This document shows positions 17,052-26,188 of a stretch of 64,000 nucleotides of DNA, in pieces (the stretch's first letter is position 1; every line of letters starts with the position of its first letter). A model generated the notes under the pieces. The model had not been told where the DNA came from and did no database searches. It saw only the letters and a list, made by a program, of their open reading frames with translations. Where the stretch lies: positions 62,001 through 126,000 of the forward strand of contig CAYVVT010000007.1 of the NCBI GenBank assembly GCA_964454335.1, read 5' to 3'. The position numbers and the translations under genes were made by a program. Origin of the DNA: CAYVVT01 sp964454335. GTDB taxonomy: Bacteria; Fidelibacterota; UBA8477; JABMPR01.

Positions 17052-18023
17052 TTACTCTTCAGAGATGTATTTATCTACGTCCATTCCAAAATGCAGGCCC
17101 AGCTCAGCCAGTTTCTCATTCAGCTCAGTGAGTGACTTACGCCCGAAGTTCTTATAGCGTAGCATCTCCTGTTCTTCCTTGGCAACCAGATCTGAAATGG
17201 TCTTGATCTCGGCGGCCTGGAGACAGTTATAGGAGCGAACGGAAAGTTCCAGTTCATCGATACTGCGTCTCAGTTCATTGCGGATACGCAGGACCTCTTC
17301 ATCCAGTTCGGATTCAGGCTCTGTGATGAGTTTGATATCCTCTGTGACGAAGATGCGAACATGATCGATGAGCATCTTGGCCGCATAATTCACGGCTTCC
17401 TCTGGCGTGAGACTGCCATCGGTCTCAACGGTGAGGTTCAGCGTCTCGAGATTCTCATTCTCAGCGCCCTGGAGCTGGATCACCTCATAGGTGGCCCTTA
17501 CCACTGGGGAAAAGATGCTGTCGATGAAAATGGTGCCGATGGGATAGTCAGGCAGTTTGTTCATATCTGCAGTGACATAACCACGACCGCGCATGATGCG
17601 CATTTCCACATTGACTTCTGCATCCTCGTTCAAGGTTGCAATATGAAGATCCGGGTTGAGGATCTCGAACTGGGTGGTGTCCTTCCCGATATCGGCTGCT
17701 GTGAACTCACCGGGGCCTTTAAGGGTGAGCAGCACTTTTTCAGGCTTTGATTCCAGCAGTTTGAAGCGAACACCCTTCAGGTTGAGAATGATGTCGGTTA
17801 CATCTTCCTTAACTCCGTCGATGGTTGAGAACTCGTGAAGTACACCATCGATGCGGACACTTGTAATTGCAGCACCGGGCATGGATGACAGGAGGACACG
17901 GCGTAAACTGTTGCCGATGGTGATCCCATAACCACGTTCCAGCGGAGTGACTGCGAAGGTCCGCTTGGTGTCGGAACCATCATCAAGGGTTTTAAAAGAT
18001 GTCGGTACGTTAAAATTCGGCAT
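17052..18023 (-). CDS. rpoA: RNA polymerase subunit alpha
   Basis: 323 residues, normal length. The N-terminal assembly domain (about 1-230) has LERGYGITIGNSLRRVLLSS; the C-terminal domain (about 250-315) has the helix-hairpin-helix region ISDLVAKEEQEMLRYKNFGRKS that contacts UP elements and activators. It lies between rpsD and rplQ, the standard alpha-operon position. Confidence 0.98.
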   Translation of the reverse strand: MPNFNVPTSFKTLDDGSDTKRTFAVTPLERGYGITIGNSLRRVLLSSMPGAAITSVRIDGVLHEFSTIDGVKEDVTDIILNLKGVRFKLLESKPEKVLLTLKGPGEFTAADIGKDTTQFEILNPDLHIATLNEDAEVNVEMRIMRGRGYVTADMNKLPDYPIGTIFIDSIFSPVVRATYEVIQLQGAENENLETLNLTVETDGSLTPEEAVNYAAKMLIDHVRIFVTEDIKLITEPESELDEEVLRIRNELRRSIDELELSVRSYNCLQAAEIKTISDLVAKEEQEMLRYKNFGRKSLTELNEKLAELGLHFGMDVDKYISEE

Positions 18024-18041
18024 GCTACCCCTTCTCCCTAA

Positions 18042-18653
18042 TTATTTGGAATACAATTCCACAACGAGCTGCTCGTTGTATTCATCATGGACCTGGTCCC
18101 GCTCGGGGTAGTCCATGAATGTCCCTTCCATATTGGCCTTGTCCAGGTGAAGCCACGGGTAGGGGCCTTCTCCCTGCACACGGCGCATGGCGTCGTGGAT
18201 GGTCTCAGCTTTCTTGCTCTTTTCGCGCACCTTGATCACATCACCTGGCTTCATCTGATAGCTGGGGATATTGACCTTGCGGTTATTCACAAGAAAATGA
18301 GCGTGGCCCACCAGTTGACGGGCCTGACGACGGGTTCTGGCGAAACCGAGACGATAAATGGTATTATCCAACCGCGATTCGAGCAACTGGACCAACTGGT
18401 GACCCGTGACGCCCTTCCTGCGGTTTGCTTTTTCATAATAATTCCGGAACTGCTTTTCCAGAATGCCATAGAGATATTTCATCTTCTGCTTCTCACGGAG
18501 CTGCAGACCATATTCTGATGGACGACGGCGATAGCTGGGGCCATGCTGTCCAGGAGGATATGCCTTGGTCGGTGAAGCAAATTTGGGTGATTCGAAGGCC
18601 TGAAAACTCAGACGCCGACAAATCTTTCCACGTGGTCCTGTATATCGAGCCAT
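18042..18653 (-). CDS. rpsD: Ribosomal protein S4
   Basis: 203 residues. Begins MARYTGPRGKICRRLSFQAF and contains the S4 RNA-binding fold (LESRLDNTIYRLGFARTRRQARQLVGHAHFLVN). Only one Cys is present near the N-terminus, so this is the zinc-free form. S4 starts small-subunit assembly and in many bacteria represses the alpha operon, in which it lies here. Confidence 0.98.
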   Translation of the reverse strand: MARYTGPRGKICRRLSFQAFESPKFASPTKAYPPGQHGPSYRRRPSEYGLQLREKQKMKYLYGILEKQFRNYYEKANRRKGVTGHQLVQLLESRLDNTIYRLGFARTRRQARQLVGHAHFLVNNRKVNIPSYQMKPGDVIKVREKSKKAETIHDAMRRVQGEGPYPWLHLDKANMEGTFMDYPERDQVHDEYNEQLVVELYSK

Positions 18654-18665
18654 TTAGCCTATTCC

Positions 18666-19058
18666 TTAAACACGACGCTTCTTGGGAGGACGACAACCAT
18701 TATGCGGAATGGGTGTGATGTCCTTGATTGCAGTAATTTCAAGGCCTGCGGCAGCGATTGAACGGATCGCCGCTTCTCTACCGCCGCCGGGACCCTTTAC
18801 ACGGACCTCTGCGCGTTGCAGACCAAGGTCCATGGCTTCCTTGGCTACTTTTTCCGCGGCCATTGAAGCGGCATAGGGTGTGTTCTTCCGGGAGCCCTTG
18901 AAACCGGCAACACCGGCACTGGCCCAGGAGATCACGTTCCCTGCCAGGTCGGTGATACTGATAATTGTATTGTTGAAACTCGCTTTGACATGCACGATGC
19001 CTTCGGCATCTACTTTGAGCCTTTTCTTCTTGCGAGTCTTGGACTGTGCTTTAGCCAC
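18666..19058 (-). CDS. rpsK: Ribosomal protein S11
   Basis: 130 residues. Has the S11 core (VHVKASFNNTIISITDLAGN) and the conserved C-terminus ending NGCRPPKKRRV. It lines the platform of the small subunit near the mRNA exit. Located between rpsM and rpsD, as expected in the alpha operon. Confidence 0.98.
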   Translation of the reverse strand: MAKAQSKTRKKKRLKVDAEGIVHVKASFNNTIISITDLAGNVISWASAGVAGFKGSRKNTPYAASMAAEKVAKEAMDLGLQRAEVRVKGPGGGREAAIRSIAAAGLEITAIKDITPIPHNGCRPPKKRRV

Positions 19059-19068
19059 TTCCTACTCC

Positions 19069-19440
19069 TTAGCTCTTCTTCTTAATGCCGATATTGCGTT
19101 TCCGGCCCTTGCGGGTCCGAGCGTTGTTCTTCGTATTCTGACCTCGAACCGGTAATCCGCGGCGATGCCGGAGTCCTCGATAACATCCAACGTCCATGAG
19201 TCGCTTGATATTCATCTGCACTTCATTGCGCAGAGCACCTTCGACCTTGTATTCGTTGTTGATGACCTCGCGAATGTCGCGTACCTGGGCCTCAGTGAGG
19301 TCCTGCACCCGGATGTCCGGGTCCACGCCTGCGCTTTCACAGATCTTACCTGCGGTGGTAAAACCAATACCGTAAATGTAACGCAGCCCATGCTGGAGCG
19401 GCTTACTGCGGGGTAGATCAACACCTGCTATACGTGCCAA
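19069..19440 (-). CDS. rpsM: Ribosomal protein S13
   Basis: 123 residues. Starts MARIAGVDLPRSKPLQHGLRYIYGIG and has the C-terminal RHRRGLPVRGQNTKNNARTRKG tail that reaches the P site and the subunit bridges. First gene of the alpha operon, directly after rpmJ. Confidence 0.98.
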   Translation of the reverse strand: MARIAGVDLPRSKPLQHGLRYIYGIGFTTAGKICESAGVDPDIRVQDLTEAQVRDIREVINNEYKVEGALRNEVQMNIKRLMDVGCYRGLRHRRGLPVRGQNTKNNARTRKGRKRNIGIKKKS

Positions 19441-19451
19441 GATAGATCTCC

Positions 19452-19565
19452 TTAACCTTGACGTTGCTTATGCTTCGGATTTTCGCAGATCACGTACACC
19501 TTGCCATGTCGGCGAACCACTTTGCATTTGTCGCAAATGGGTTTTACTGATGCTCGTACTTTCAT
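19452..19565 (-). CDS. rpmJ: Ribosomal protein L36 (zinc form)
   Basis: 37 residues read directly from the minus strand between infA and rpsM: MKVRASVKPICDKCKVVRR, then HGKVYVICENPKHKQRQG. The CxxC pair plus a later Cys and His form the zinc site of the C+ type L36. Easily missed because of its size. Its place between infA and rpsM is the canonical one. Confidence 0.97.
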   Translation of the reverse strand: MKVRASVKPICDKCKVVRRHGKVYVICENPKHKQRQG

Positions 19566-19580
19566 TGCTCATCCACTTTC

Positions 19581-19799
19581 TTACTTGTACCGGTATGTGA
19601 TGCGACCCCGGGAAAGGTCATATGGAGATAATTCCACCGTAACCTTGTCACCGGGCAGGATCTTGATGTAATGCATCCGCATCTTTCCCGATATATGGGC
19701 CAGCACTTCATGGCCATTCTCCAGTTTCACGCGGAACGATGCATTGGGAAGATTCTCCACAATGGTACCGTCTGCCGTGATCATCTTTTCTTTAGCCAT
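19581..19799 (-). CDS. infA: Translation initiation factor IF-1
   Basis: 72 residues, a single S1-type OB fold (GTIVENLPNASFRVKLENGHEVLAHISGK and RGRITYRYK). It occupies the A site during initiation. Lies 8 bases after map. Confidence 0.98.
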   Translation of the reverse strand: MAKEKMITADGTIVENLPNASFRVKLENGHEVLAHISGKMRMHYIKILPGDKVTVELSPYDLSRGRITYRYK

Positions 19800-19807
19800 A
19801 GCCTACC

Positions 19808-20572
19808 CTAATCAAATACCGTTTCCCCCGGTTGACTCAAGATCACCGGGCCATCATCCGTAATGGTGATGGTGTGCTCAAAATGGGCTGAGGGTTTCGC
19901 ATCACGCGTATGAACCGCCCAACCGTCCTTTCCGGTGTAGATCTCTTTTACACCGGCATTTATCATCGGCTCAATAGCAAGGCACATGCCCGCTCTCAGT
20001 TCCACACCCGTACCCTTGGTACCGTAATTGGGTACCTGGGGTTCTTCGTGCAGTTCCCTCCCGATCCCATGTCCAACCAGCTCTCGGACAACTCCGTAGC
20101 CAAATGACTCACAGTAGGATTGGATCGCGTAACCGATATCATGAAGTTTGTTTCCAGGGGCACACTGTCCAATGCCGCGGTATAGTGCTTCCTCCGTTAC
20201 CTTCATGAGTTGCTGCTTCTCTTCATCGACTTCCCCCACCGCAAAGGTGCGGGCATGGTCACCGTAGTAACCCTCGATGATGGCTCCGCAATCAACGCCC
20301 AGGATATCCCCTTCTTCCAGCACGGTTGTATCAGGGATGCCGTGGACCACCATATCGTTGGGGGAAAGACAGAGTGTGGCCGGGAAATCATAAAGGCCCT
20401 TGAATCCGGGGATGGCTCCCTGGGAGCGGATATAATCTTCCGCCAACTCGTCCAGTTCACTCAACTTCGTGCCTGACTTGACGTTATCTGCCACGATGTC
20501 CAGGGTTTCCTGGACAATACGGGCAGCCCGTCTGATCTTGCGGATCTCAGCTTCGGTCTTAAGCCGAATCAT
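19808..20572 (-). CDS. map: Methionine aminopeptidase type I
   Basis: 254 residues, no N-terminal extension. Metal ligands fall in VDCGAIIEGYYGDHARTF (two Asp), GHGIGRELHEEPQVPN (His), MCLAIEPM (Glu) and the C-terminal HFEHTITITDDG (Glu). It removes the initiator Met from new proteins. Follows secY by 23 bases; adk, which commonly separates secY and map, is absent. No clear Shine-Dalgarno precedes the ATG. Confidence 0.97.
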   Translation of the reverse strand: MIRLKTEAEIRKIRRAARIVQETLDIVADNVKSGTKLSELDELAEDYIRSQGAIPGFKGLYDFPATLCLSPNDMVVHGIPDTTVLEEGDILGVDCGAIIEGYYGDHARTFAVGEVDEEKQQLMKVTEEALYRGIGQCAPGNKLHDIGYAIQSYCESFGYGVVRELVGHGIGRELHEEPQVPNYGTKGTGVELRAGMCLAIEPMINAGVKEIYTGKDGWAVHTRDAKPSAHFEHTITITDDGPVILSQPGETVFD

Positions 20573-20595
20573 TTCAAAAATCGAATCAGGTCTGG

Positions 20596-21942
20596 TTACA
20601 TCCGGCGTCGACCGCGAATACGACCTGATTTCATGAATCCATCATAATGGCGCATGAGCAGGTGAGACTCCACCTGTTGCAGCGTATCCAGAGCCACACC
20701 CACCATAATGAGCAGGCTGGTACCACCGAAAAAGTTGGCTACGTCACCATCCACATTCAGGAAATTCATCATGATCGTGGGGAAAATGGCGATGGCCGCC
20801 AGGGTGACGGCACCCGGCAGGGTTACACGCGTCAGGATATTGTCAATGTATTCAGCCGTGCGCTTACCGGGACGGATCCCGGGAATGAAGCCACCCTGTT
20901 TTTTCATATTGTCAGCTACATCCACTGGATTGAATGCGATCGCTGTATAGAAATATGCAAAGAAGATGATGAAGGCTGCGAATACACTCAGATAGAATGG
21001 ATGGTTCCAGTCAAACCACAGCAACATCCGGTTCACGAAGGGATTCTCTGCGAAATAGGCACCAACCATACCCGGCAGCATCAGAATCGCCTGTGCAAAG
21101 ATGATGGGCATGACACCGGCAGTGTTGATGCGCATGGGAATGTGAGTGGACTGGCCTCCGTAGACCTTGCGTCCCACCACACGTTTGGCGTACTGTACCG
21201 GGATCTTGCGGGTACCCTGGGTAAGCAGGATGACCACTCCGATGACGAAGATCAGGATCCCGATGAGCAGCAGCTCAGTAAATATGGTATGGATCTCATT
21301 CTGGACGTAGTGGATCTCTTTCAAGATCACCTGGGGCAGACGCACGATGATACCGATCATGATGATGAGCGAGATACCATTGCCAATACCTCTTTCGGTG
21401 ATCTGTTCACCCAGCCACATGAGGAAGACTGTCCCGGTGACCAGGGTCAGGATCGTCATCAGGGTGAAACCTAATCCGCTGGAGGCCACAACCGGCAGGG
21501 TTGCCCCGCCCACGGAGGCTTCCATATTGGACAGGAAGATGGCAATACTGCCAGCCTGGGCCGTTGAGATAAGCACCGTCCCGTAGCGGGTGATCTGGGT
21601 CATCTTCTTGCGGCCTTCTTCGCCTTCCTTCTGTAGCTTCTGGAAGTACGGTACCACCGATCCCAACAGCTGAATGATGATGGAAGCAGAGATGTAGGGC
21701 ATGATACCCAGGGCAAAGACAGTGGCTTTCTTGAAATTACCACCGGCAAATAGATCGAACAGGCCAAGGAAACCCTGGAAACCGCGTTGCAGGTTGTCAA
21801 TGGCGGCACCCAGGACGTCGACATCGACTCCTGGCAGGGGCACATGGCTTCCAAGACGGAATACAGCAATGAGACCGAGCGTGAACAGAATACGCTGACG
21901 TAGTTCAGGAATTTTGAAGATCGTCTTGAATTTATCGATCAT
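20596..21942 (-). CDS. secY: SecY, protein translocase channel
   Basis: 448 residues with ten predicted membrane helices. Opens with the amphipathic KFKTIFKIPELRQRILFTLGL and has LFAGGNFKKATVFALGIMPYISASII and the cytoplasmic loop QGTRKIPVQYAKR that contacts SecA and ribosomes. It forms the inner-membrane channel with SecE. Start codon overlaps the rplO stop by 4 bases (ATGA), indicating translational coupling. Confidence 0.98.
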   Translation of the reverse strand: MIDKFKTIFKIPELRQRILFTLGLIAVFRLGSHVPLPGVDVDVLGAAIDNLQRGFQGFLGLFDLFAGGNFKKATVFALGIMPYISASIIIQLLGSVVPYFQKLQKEGEEGRKKMTQITRYGTVLISTAQAGSIAIFLSNMEASVGGATLPVVASSGLGFTLMTILTLVTGTVFLMWLGEQITERGIGNGISLIIMIGIIVRLPQVILKEIHYVQNEIHTIFTELLLIGILIFVIGVVILLTQGTRKIPVQYAKRVVGRKVYGGQSTHIPMRINTAGVMPIIFAQAILMLPGMVGAYFAENPFVNRMLLWFDWNHPFYLSVFAAFIIFFAYFYTAIAFNPVDVADNMKKQGGFIPGIRPGKRTAEYIDNILTRVTLPGAVTLAAIAIFPTIMMNFLNVDGDVANFFGGTSLLIMVGVALDTLQQVESHLLMRHYDGFMKSGRIRGRRRM

Positions 21943-22376
21943 AGACGGGTTACCTTTCCGCCTGCCTTCTCAATTTTTTCCACAGCACTCTTACTGAAGG
22001 CCAGTGCGGTGACATCCATGGCACGATCCAGTTCCCCCTCGCCGAGGATCTTGATCCGGCTGTCGACACTACGTACCAGGCCGGCCTGCTCCAGGGTCTC
22101 CGCATTCACCACGTCACCCTCGACACGGCCGAGATCACGTAGATTGACAACCTCATATTCCTTGCGGAAGGGGTTCTTGAAACCACGCTTGGGCAGACGG
22201 CGATGCAGGGGCATCTGACCACCCTCGAACATACCGGCAGTCTTGGATCCCGTACGGGAGCCATAGCCCTTTTCTCCGCGGCCGGCATTGCGGCCCCAAC
22301 CGGAGGCATTTCCGCGTCCTATACGCTTCTTATTTTTAACCGAGCCTTCGGCCGGTTTCAATTCGCCCAACTTCAT
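21939..22376 (-). CDS. rplO: Ribosomal protein L15
   Basis: 145 residues. Glycine-rich N-terminal extension (RIGRGNASGWGRNAGRGEKGYGSR) followed by the compact C-terminal domain. Overlaps secY (4 bases) downstream and rpmD (TAATG, 1 base) upstream, so these spc-operon genes are coupled. Confidence 0.98.
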   Translation of the reverse strand: MKLGELKPAEGSVKNKKRIGRGNASGWGRNAGRGEKGYGSRTGSKTAGMFEGGQMPLHRRLPKRGFKNPFRKEYEVVNLRDLGRVEGDVVNAETLEQAGLVRSVDSRIKILGEGELDRAMDVTALAFSKSAVEKIEKAGGKVTRL

Positions 22377-22576
22377 TAGACCTTCTCCACCTTCACCAGG
22401 TGCTTCACCTTGAAGACCATTCCCTGGATCACAGGGGTATCCTCATGTTGCACGCTGTGATTTATTCGCTTGAGACCAAGTGCTTCTACGGTTCGGCGCA
22501 TGTCCTCACGCTGACCAATAAGGCTTTTCACCTGTGTCACTTTGATCTGATCGGATTTTTTCTTGGCAGCACTCAT
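22376..22576 (-). CDS. rpmD: Ribosomal protein L30
   Basis: 66 residues: IKVTQVKSLIGQREDMRRTVEALGLKRINHSVQ is the standard L30 core. A short extension (MSAAKKKSD) precedes it. Lies between rpsE and rplO with no intergenic space. Confidence 0.97.
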   Translation of the reverse strand: MSAAKKKSDQIKVTQVKSLIGQREDMRRTVEALGLKRINHSVQHEDTPVIQGMVFKVKHLVKVEKV

Positions 22577-23083
22577 TTAACTAAAAAGCTCCTGAATCGT
22601 GATCCCGCGTTTGCGGGCTACCTCGTTTGCATCCTCGAGCTGCTCCAGGCCCTCCATGGTAGCCTTGATCACATTATGCGGATTGTTGGTACCCAGGGTC
22701 TTGGCCAGCACATCTGTGATCCCGACCTGCTCCATGATGGCGCGGATGGGACCACCGGCGATGATCCCGGTACCTGCGGAGGCCGGTTTCATCAGGACAC
22801 GCCCGGCGCCATATCGTCCGACCACGGCGTGGGGCAGGGTTCCATTCATCACAGGAATGCGAACGACATTCTTCTTGGCGTTCTCCTTGCCCTTGTTCAC
22901 TGCGCTCATGACCTCGTTGGCCTTACCCAGACCGATACCGACATGACCATTGCCATCACCAACGACGACGATGGCATTAAAACTGAAGCGACGACCGCCC
23001 TTGACCACTTTCGCAACGCGATTGATCTTGACGACCTTCTCTTCTTTGAATTCTATTTCACTGGGATTGATCGACCGTCTCAT
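22577..23083 (-). CDS. rpsE: Ribosomal protein S5
   Basis: 168 residues from ATG at 23083, which overlaps the rplR stop (TAATG) and has GGAG 5 bases upstream; a GTG two codons earlier is less likely. Has the dsRBD-like fold KVVKINRVAKVVKGGRRFSFNAIVVVGDGNGHVGIG and the C-terminal domain. S5 shapes decoding accuracy and helicase activity at the mRNA entry. Confidence 0.97.
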   Translation of the reverse strand: MRRSINPSEIEFKEEKVVKINRVAKVVKGGRRFSFNAIVVVGDGNGHVGIGLGKANEVMSAVNKGKENAKKNVVRIPVMNGTLPHAVVGRYGAGRVLMKPASAGTGIIAGGPIRAIMEQVGITDVLAKTLGTNNPHNVIKATMEGLEQLEDANEVARKRGITIQELFS

Positions 23084-23457
23084 TAACACTCCAATCCGGC
23101 TTCACGCACTGCGTCAGCCAGGGCCTTCACGCGGCCATGGTATTTGAACCCGTTCCGGTCAAATACGACTTTCTGAATTCCTTCTTTCTTCGCCTTGTCT
23201 GCGATGACCTTGCCCAGCGCCACACTGGCATCTGATTTGGTAGACGACTTCTTCAAGGCCTTCTTGACCTCCTCCTGCTGGTCCGAACCACCAAAAAGCA
23301 CGCGATCGCTGCTATCATCGACAACCTGAGCGTAGATATGGCGGTTGCTGCGGAAGATCACCAGACGTGGAACGTCAGCCGTCCCACTGAGCTTTGACCG
23401 CAGGGCTTTCTTCTTTTTAAGTCTTTTGACTTCCTTGGGTGACTTAGAATGCTTCAC
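23083..23457 (-). CDS. rplR: Ribosomal protein L18
   Basis: 124 residues. Basic N-terminus (KRLKKKKALRSKLSGTADVPRLVIFRSNRHIYAQVVDD) and the conserved FDRNGFKYHGRVKALADAVREAGLEC end, which binds 5S rRNA. Coupled to rpsE by a 1-base overlap. Confidence 0.98.
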   Translation of the reverse strand: MKHSKSPKEVKRLKKKKALRSKLSGTADVPRLVIFRSNRHIYAQVVDDSSDRVLFGGSDQQEEVKKALKKSSTKSDASVALGKVIADKAKKEGIQKVVFDRNGFKYHGRVKALADAVREAGLEC

Positions 23458-23468
23458 GGAAAAATCCT

Positions 23469-24008
23469 TTAACTTCCAACCGTCTTACCAGCTTTGCGGC
23501 GGACGTACTCATTTTTATAGCGGATGCCCTTACCCTTGAAGGGTTCAGGTGGACGGATGGAGCGGATCTTCGCTGAGATCTCCCCCACCAGATATTTGCT
23601 CACGCCACTCACCGACAGATTGGTATTTCCCTTGACCTGATAGTCGATACCGTCGATGGGACCCACAAAAATGGGGTGCGAGTAGCCAACGTTGATCAAC
23701 AGGCCACCTTGCTGTAGAGAGACGGTATAACCCGTCCCGATGATCTCCAGCTCACGGGAAAAGCCCTGGCTCACACCTGTGACCAGGTTCTGAATAAGCG
23801 CCCGGACAAGACCATGCTGTGAGCGGGATTCCTTATCATCAGCGGTACGGGTCACTATAATCTCATTCTCAACCTGCTCCACCTTGACCAGGCTGGTGTA
23901 TGCGACCTCATCTGTACCCTTGGGACCTTTGGCGGTGACCAGCGCAGGCTTGATCGTCACCTCGACGCCTTCAGGGATTTTAACGGGTTGTTTACCGATT
24001 CGGGACAC
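23469..24008 (-). CDS. rplF: Ribosomal protein L6
   Basis: 179 residues, two repeated L6 folds. Starts MSRIGKQPVKIPEGVEVTI and ends with the PPEPFKGKGIRYKNEYVRRKAGK block near the sarcin-ricin loop. Standard spc-operon position between rpsH and rplR. Confidence 0.98.
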   Translation of the reverse strand: MSRIGKQPVKIPEGVEVTIKPALVTAKGPKGTDEVAYTSLVKVEQVENEIIVTRTADDKESRSQHGLVRALIQNLVTGVSQGFSRELEIIGTGYTVSLQQGGLLINVGYSHPIFVGPIDGIDYQVKGNTNLSVSGVSKYLVGEISAKIRSIRPPEPFKGKGIRYKNEYVRRKAGKTVGS

Positions 24009-24020
24009 AATAAACCTCTT

Positions 24021-24419
24021 CTACCAAACGTGACAGAGTACTTCACCGCCAATACGTTCCTTGCGGGCCTGCTTCTCAGTGATCACACCCCTGGAGGTGG
24101 TGAGAATAGCAATACCCAGACCGTTGCGTACTCGGGGTAAATTATCTGCAGTTACATATTCACGACGACCTGGACGGCTTATCCGGGTAACTCCGGTAAT
24201 GACGCCGGTACCTTCCGGACCGTATTTCAGGTACACACGCAGGATGTTCTGCTTATCATCCTCAACGATGACAAAATCCTTGATGAAGCCTTCGAGCTTC
24301 AGCAGCAGGGCGATGCGCAGTTTGAGATTCGAACTGGGCACATCCGTCCAGCGATGCCGGGCCTGTTGGGCGTTACGGATCCGGGTTAACAAATCAGCGA
24401 TTGGGTCTGTCATTGACAT
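24021..24419 (-). CDS. rpsH: Ribosomal protein S8
   Basis: 132 residues. MSMTDPIADLLTRIRNAQ opening and the ISRPGRREYV and LTTSRGVITEKQARKERIGGEVLCHVW C-terminal block. S8 binds central-domain 16S rRNA and is the usual repressor of the spc operon, in which it is encoded here. Confidence 0.98.
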   Translation of the reverse strand: MSMTDPIADLLTRIRNAQQARHRWTDVPSSNLKLRIALLLKLEGFIKDFVIVEDDKQNILRVYLKYGPEGTGVITGVTRISRPGRREYVTADNLPRVRNGLGIAILTTSRGVITEKQARKERIGGEVLCHVW

Positions 24420-24434
24420 AATCCGTAATACTCC

Positions 24435-24620
24435 TTACCAGCTGGCCTTAACGACACCAGGGATCTCTCCCTTCAGAGCCAACTCACGAAAACACAGACG
24501 ACAGAGACCGAATTTGCGGATATAGCCACGGGGGCGGCCACATGCACGGCAGCGGTTGTACTCTCTCACCTTGTACTTCTGTTCTCTCTTCGCCTTGGCG
24601 ATCAATGCTTTCTTAGCCAT
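24435..24620 (-). CDS. rpsN: Ribosomal protein S14, zinc-binding short form
   Basis: 61 residues, the short S14 type Z. Zinc ligands are CRACGRPRG and, 15 residues on, CRLCFRE. Belongs to the small-subunit head. Lies between rplE and rpsH. Confidence 0.98.
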   Translation of the reverse strand: MAKKALIAKAKREQKYKVREYNRCRACGRPRGYIRKFGLCRLCFRELALKGEIPGVVKASW

Positions 24621-24629
24621 AATCCTGTC

Positions 24630-25193
24630 CTATGCCTGCTGCTTCTGGCGGAAGGGCAGCCCCAGAGCTGTCAACAGCACGTAGGCCTCCTCATCCGTAT
24701 CTGCAGTGGTGGTGATGCTCACATCCATGCCCCTGATACCTTCGATCTTGTCATAATCGATCTCAGGGAAGATGATCTGTTCCTTGATCCCCATGCTGTA
24801 GTTGCCGCGACCATCGAATGACCGGTTCGGTACACCGTTGAAATCGCGGACACGCGGCAGAGCAATGGAGATGAAGCGGTCCAGGAATTCCCACATGCGG
24901 TTGCCTCGCAAGGTCACACGTGCGCCCACCGGGTCACCCTGGCGGATCTTGAAATTCGAGATGGCCTTCTTGGCCTTGGTCACCACTGCCTTCTGACCAC
25001 TGACGGTGGTCAGCTCATCCACAGCTGATTCCAGCAAGCGCGCCTCTTCCCGGCCTTTGCCCACACCCATGTTGAGGGTGATCTTCTGAAGGCGGGGAGC
25101 CTGCATCTTGCTCTTGTACTCAAACTTCTCCATCAGTGCCGGCAGCACTTCGGAGCTGTATTTCTCTTTAAGTCTTGGTTTGTATTCACTCAT
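24630..25193 (-). CDS. rplE: Ribosomal protein L5
   Basis: 187 residues. Conserved ITLNMGVGKGREEARLLESA, RQGDPVGARVTLRG and the FPEIDYDKIEGIRGMDVSITTTA block. Binds 5S rRNA and bridges to S13. Followed by rpsN after 9 bases. Confidence 0.98.
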   Translation of the reverse strand: MSEYKPRLKEKYSSEVLPALMEKFEYKSKMQAPRLQKITLNMGVGKGREEARLLESAVDELTTVSGQKAVVTKAKKAISNFKIRQGDPVGARVTLRGNRMWEFLDRFISIALPRVRDFNGVPNRSFDGRGNYSMGIKEQIIFPEIDYDKIEGIRGMDVSITTTADTDEEAYVLLTALGLPFRQKQQA

Positions 25194-25207
25194 AAGTCAT
25201 TGCACCG

Positions 25208-25516
25208 TTAGCGGTCGATCACTTCGCCGTTCTCTTTGGAATAACGTACTTTGCGTCCGTCATCCAGAAATTTGAATCCAACTTTGACAGGCTTGTCATC
25301 GATCAACAGAGCCACATTGGAAATGTTGACAGGAGCCTCTTTTTCAATGATCCCTGAGGGAGCGTTGGCCGAGGTCTGGCGCTGGTGGCGTTTGATGAAA
25401 TTCACCCCTTCCACCAGGATGCGCTTATCAGCGGGAAAAACGGCCAGAACCTTGCCTTTCTTCCCCTTGTCATCTCCTGAAGTGACCAGGACCATGTCAT
25501 TCTTCTTGATCTTCAT
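25208..25516 (-). CDS. rplX: Ribosomal protein L24
   Basis: 102 residues, KOW-type SH3 fold (KKNDMVLVTSGDDKGKKGKVLAVFPADKRILVEGVNFIKRHQR). An early large-subunit assembly protein. Standard spc-operon position after rplN. Confidence 0.98.
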   Translation of the reverse strand: MKIKKNDMVLVTSGDDKGKKGKVLAVFPADKRILVEGVNFIKRHQRQTSANAPSGIIEKEAPVNISNVALLIDDKPVKVGFKFLDDGRKVRYSKENGEVIDR

Positions 25517-25534
25517 CCTAAATTCTCCAAGTCC

Positions 25535-25903
25535 TTACAGTACTTCAGGTGCCATTGACACAATGCGCATGTACTTCTTCTCGCGCAATTCTCTGGCGAC
25601 TGGTCCGAAGATGCGTGTTCCCCGGGGTTCCCCCTGACTGGTGAGCAGCACGGCAGCATTCTCGTCAAAGCGTATATAGCTGCCATCCTTGCGGCGGATC
25701 TCCTTCTTGGTTCTCACCACCACTGCTCGGGTTATATCACCCTTCTTCACCATTCCGTTGGGCATGGCCTGCTTCACCGTGACCATGATGGTATCACCGA
25801 CTGATGCATAGCGCCTTTTACTGCCACCCAACACCTTGAAACAGAGGACTTCCTTAGCTCCGGTATTGTCTGCGACTGTGAGTCGTGTTTCCTGTTGAAT
25901 CAT
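25535..25903 (-). CDS. rplN: Ribosomal protein L14
   Basis: 122 residues. MIQQETRLTVADNTGAKEVLCFKVLGG opening and the RGTRIFGPVARELREKKYMRIVSMAPEVL end are diagnostic. Sits at the subunit interface. First gene of the spc section, 19 bases after rpsQ with no visible separate promoter. Confidence 0.98.
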   Translation of the reverse strand: MIQQETRLTVADNTGAKEVLCFKVLGGSKRRYASVGDTIMVTVKQAMPNGMVKKGDITRAVVVRTKKEIRRKDGSYIRFDENAAVLLTSQGEPRGTRIFGPVARELREKKYMRIVSMAPEVL

Positions 25904-25922
25904 GTTGCTATCTCACTAACAC

Positions 25923-26186
25923 TTAGGCTTCAAGGGCCTGTTTTGTGACCTCTAGCAGGCGCCAGCGCTTATCACGTGAAAGCGGACGGCTTTCCATGAT
26001 CCTGACCTCATCACCTACCCGGCACTCATTCTTCTCATCATGGGCCTTGAACTTCTTGCTCTTGAAGATATACTTCCCATAAACAGTATGGCGTAAGCGG
26101 CGACTGGCGCGGACCACAATGGTCTTGTCCATCGCATTGCTTACCACGGTTCCTGAAATGATCTTGCGATTTCCTCTTTCACCCAT
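25923..26186 (-). CDS. rpsQ: Ribosomal protein S17
   Basis: 87 residues, OB fold: KIISGTVVSNAMDKTIVVRASRRLRHTVYGKYI and GDEVRIMESRPLSRDKRWRLLEV. Primary 16S rRNA binder. Last gene of the S10 section, 2 bases after rpmC. Confidence 0.98.
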   Translation of the reverse strand: MGERGNRKIISGTVVSNAMDKTIVVRASRRLRHTVYGKYIFKSKKFKAHDEKNECRVGDEVRIMESRPLSRDKRWRLLEVTKQALEA

Positions 26187-26188
26187 GA

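Noticed and set aside
20647..21474. 275-codon plus-strand frame opposite secY
   Set aside because: Rich in His, Gln and Asp as expected from the complement of membrane-helix codons; no independent support.
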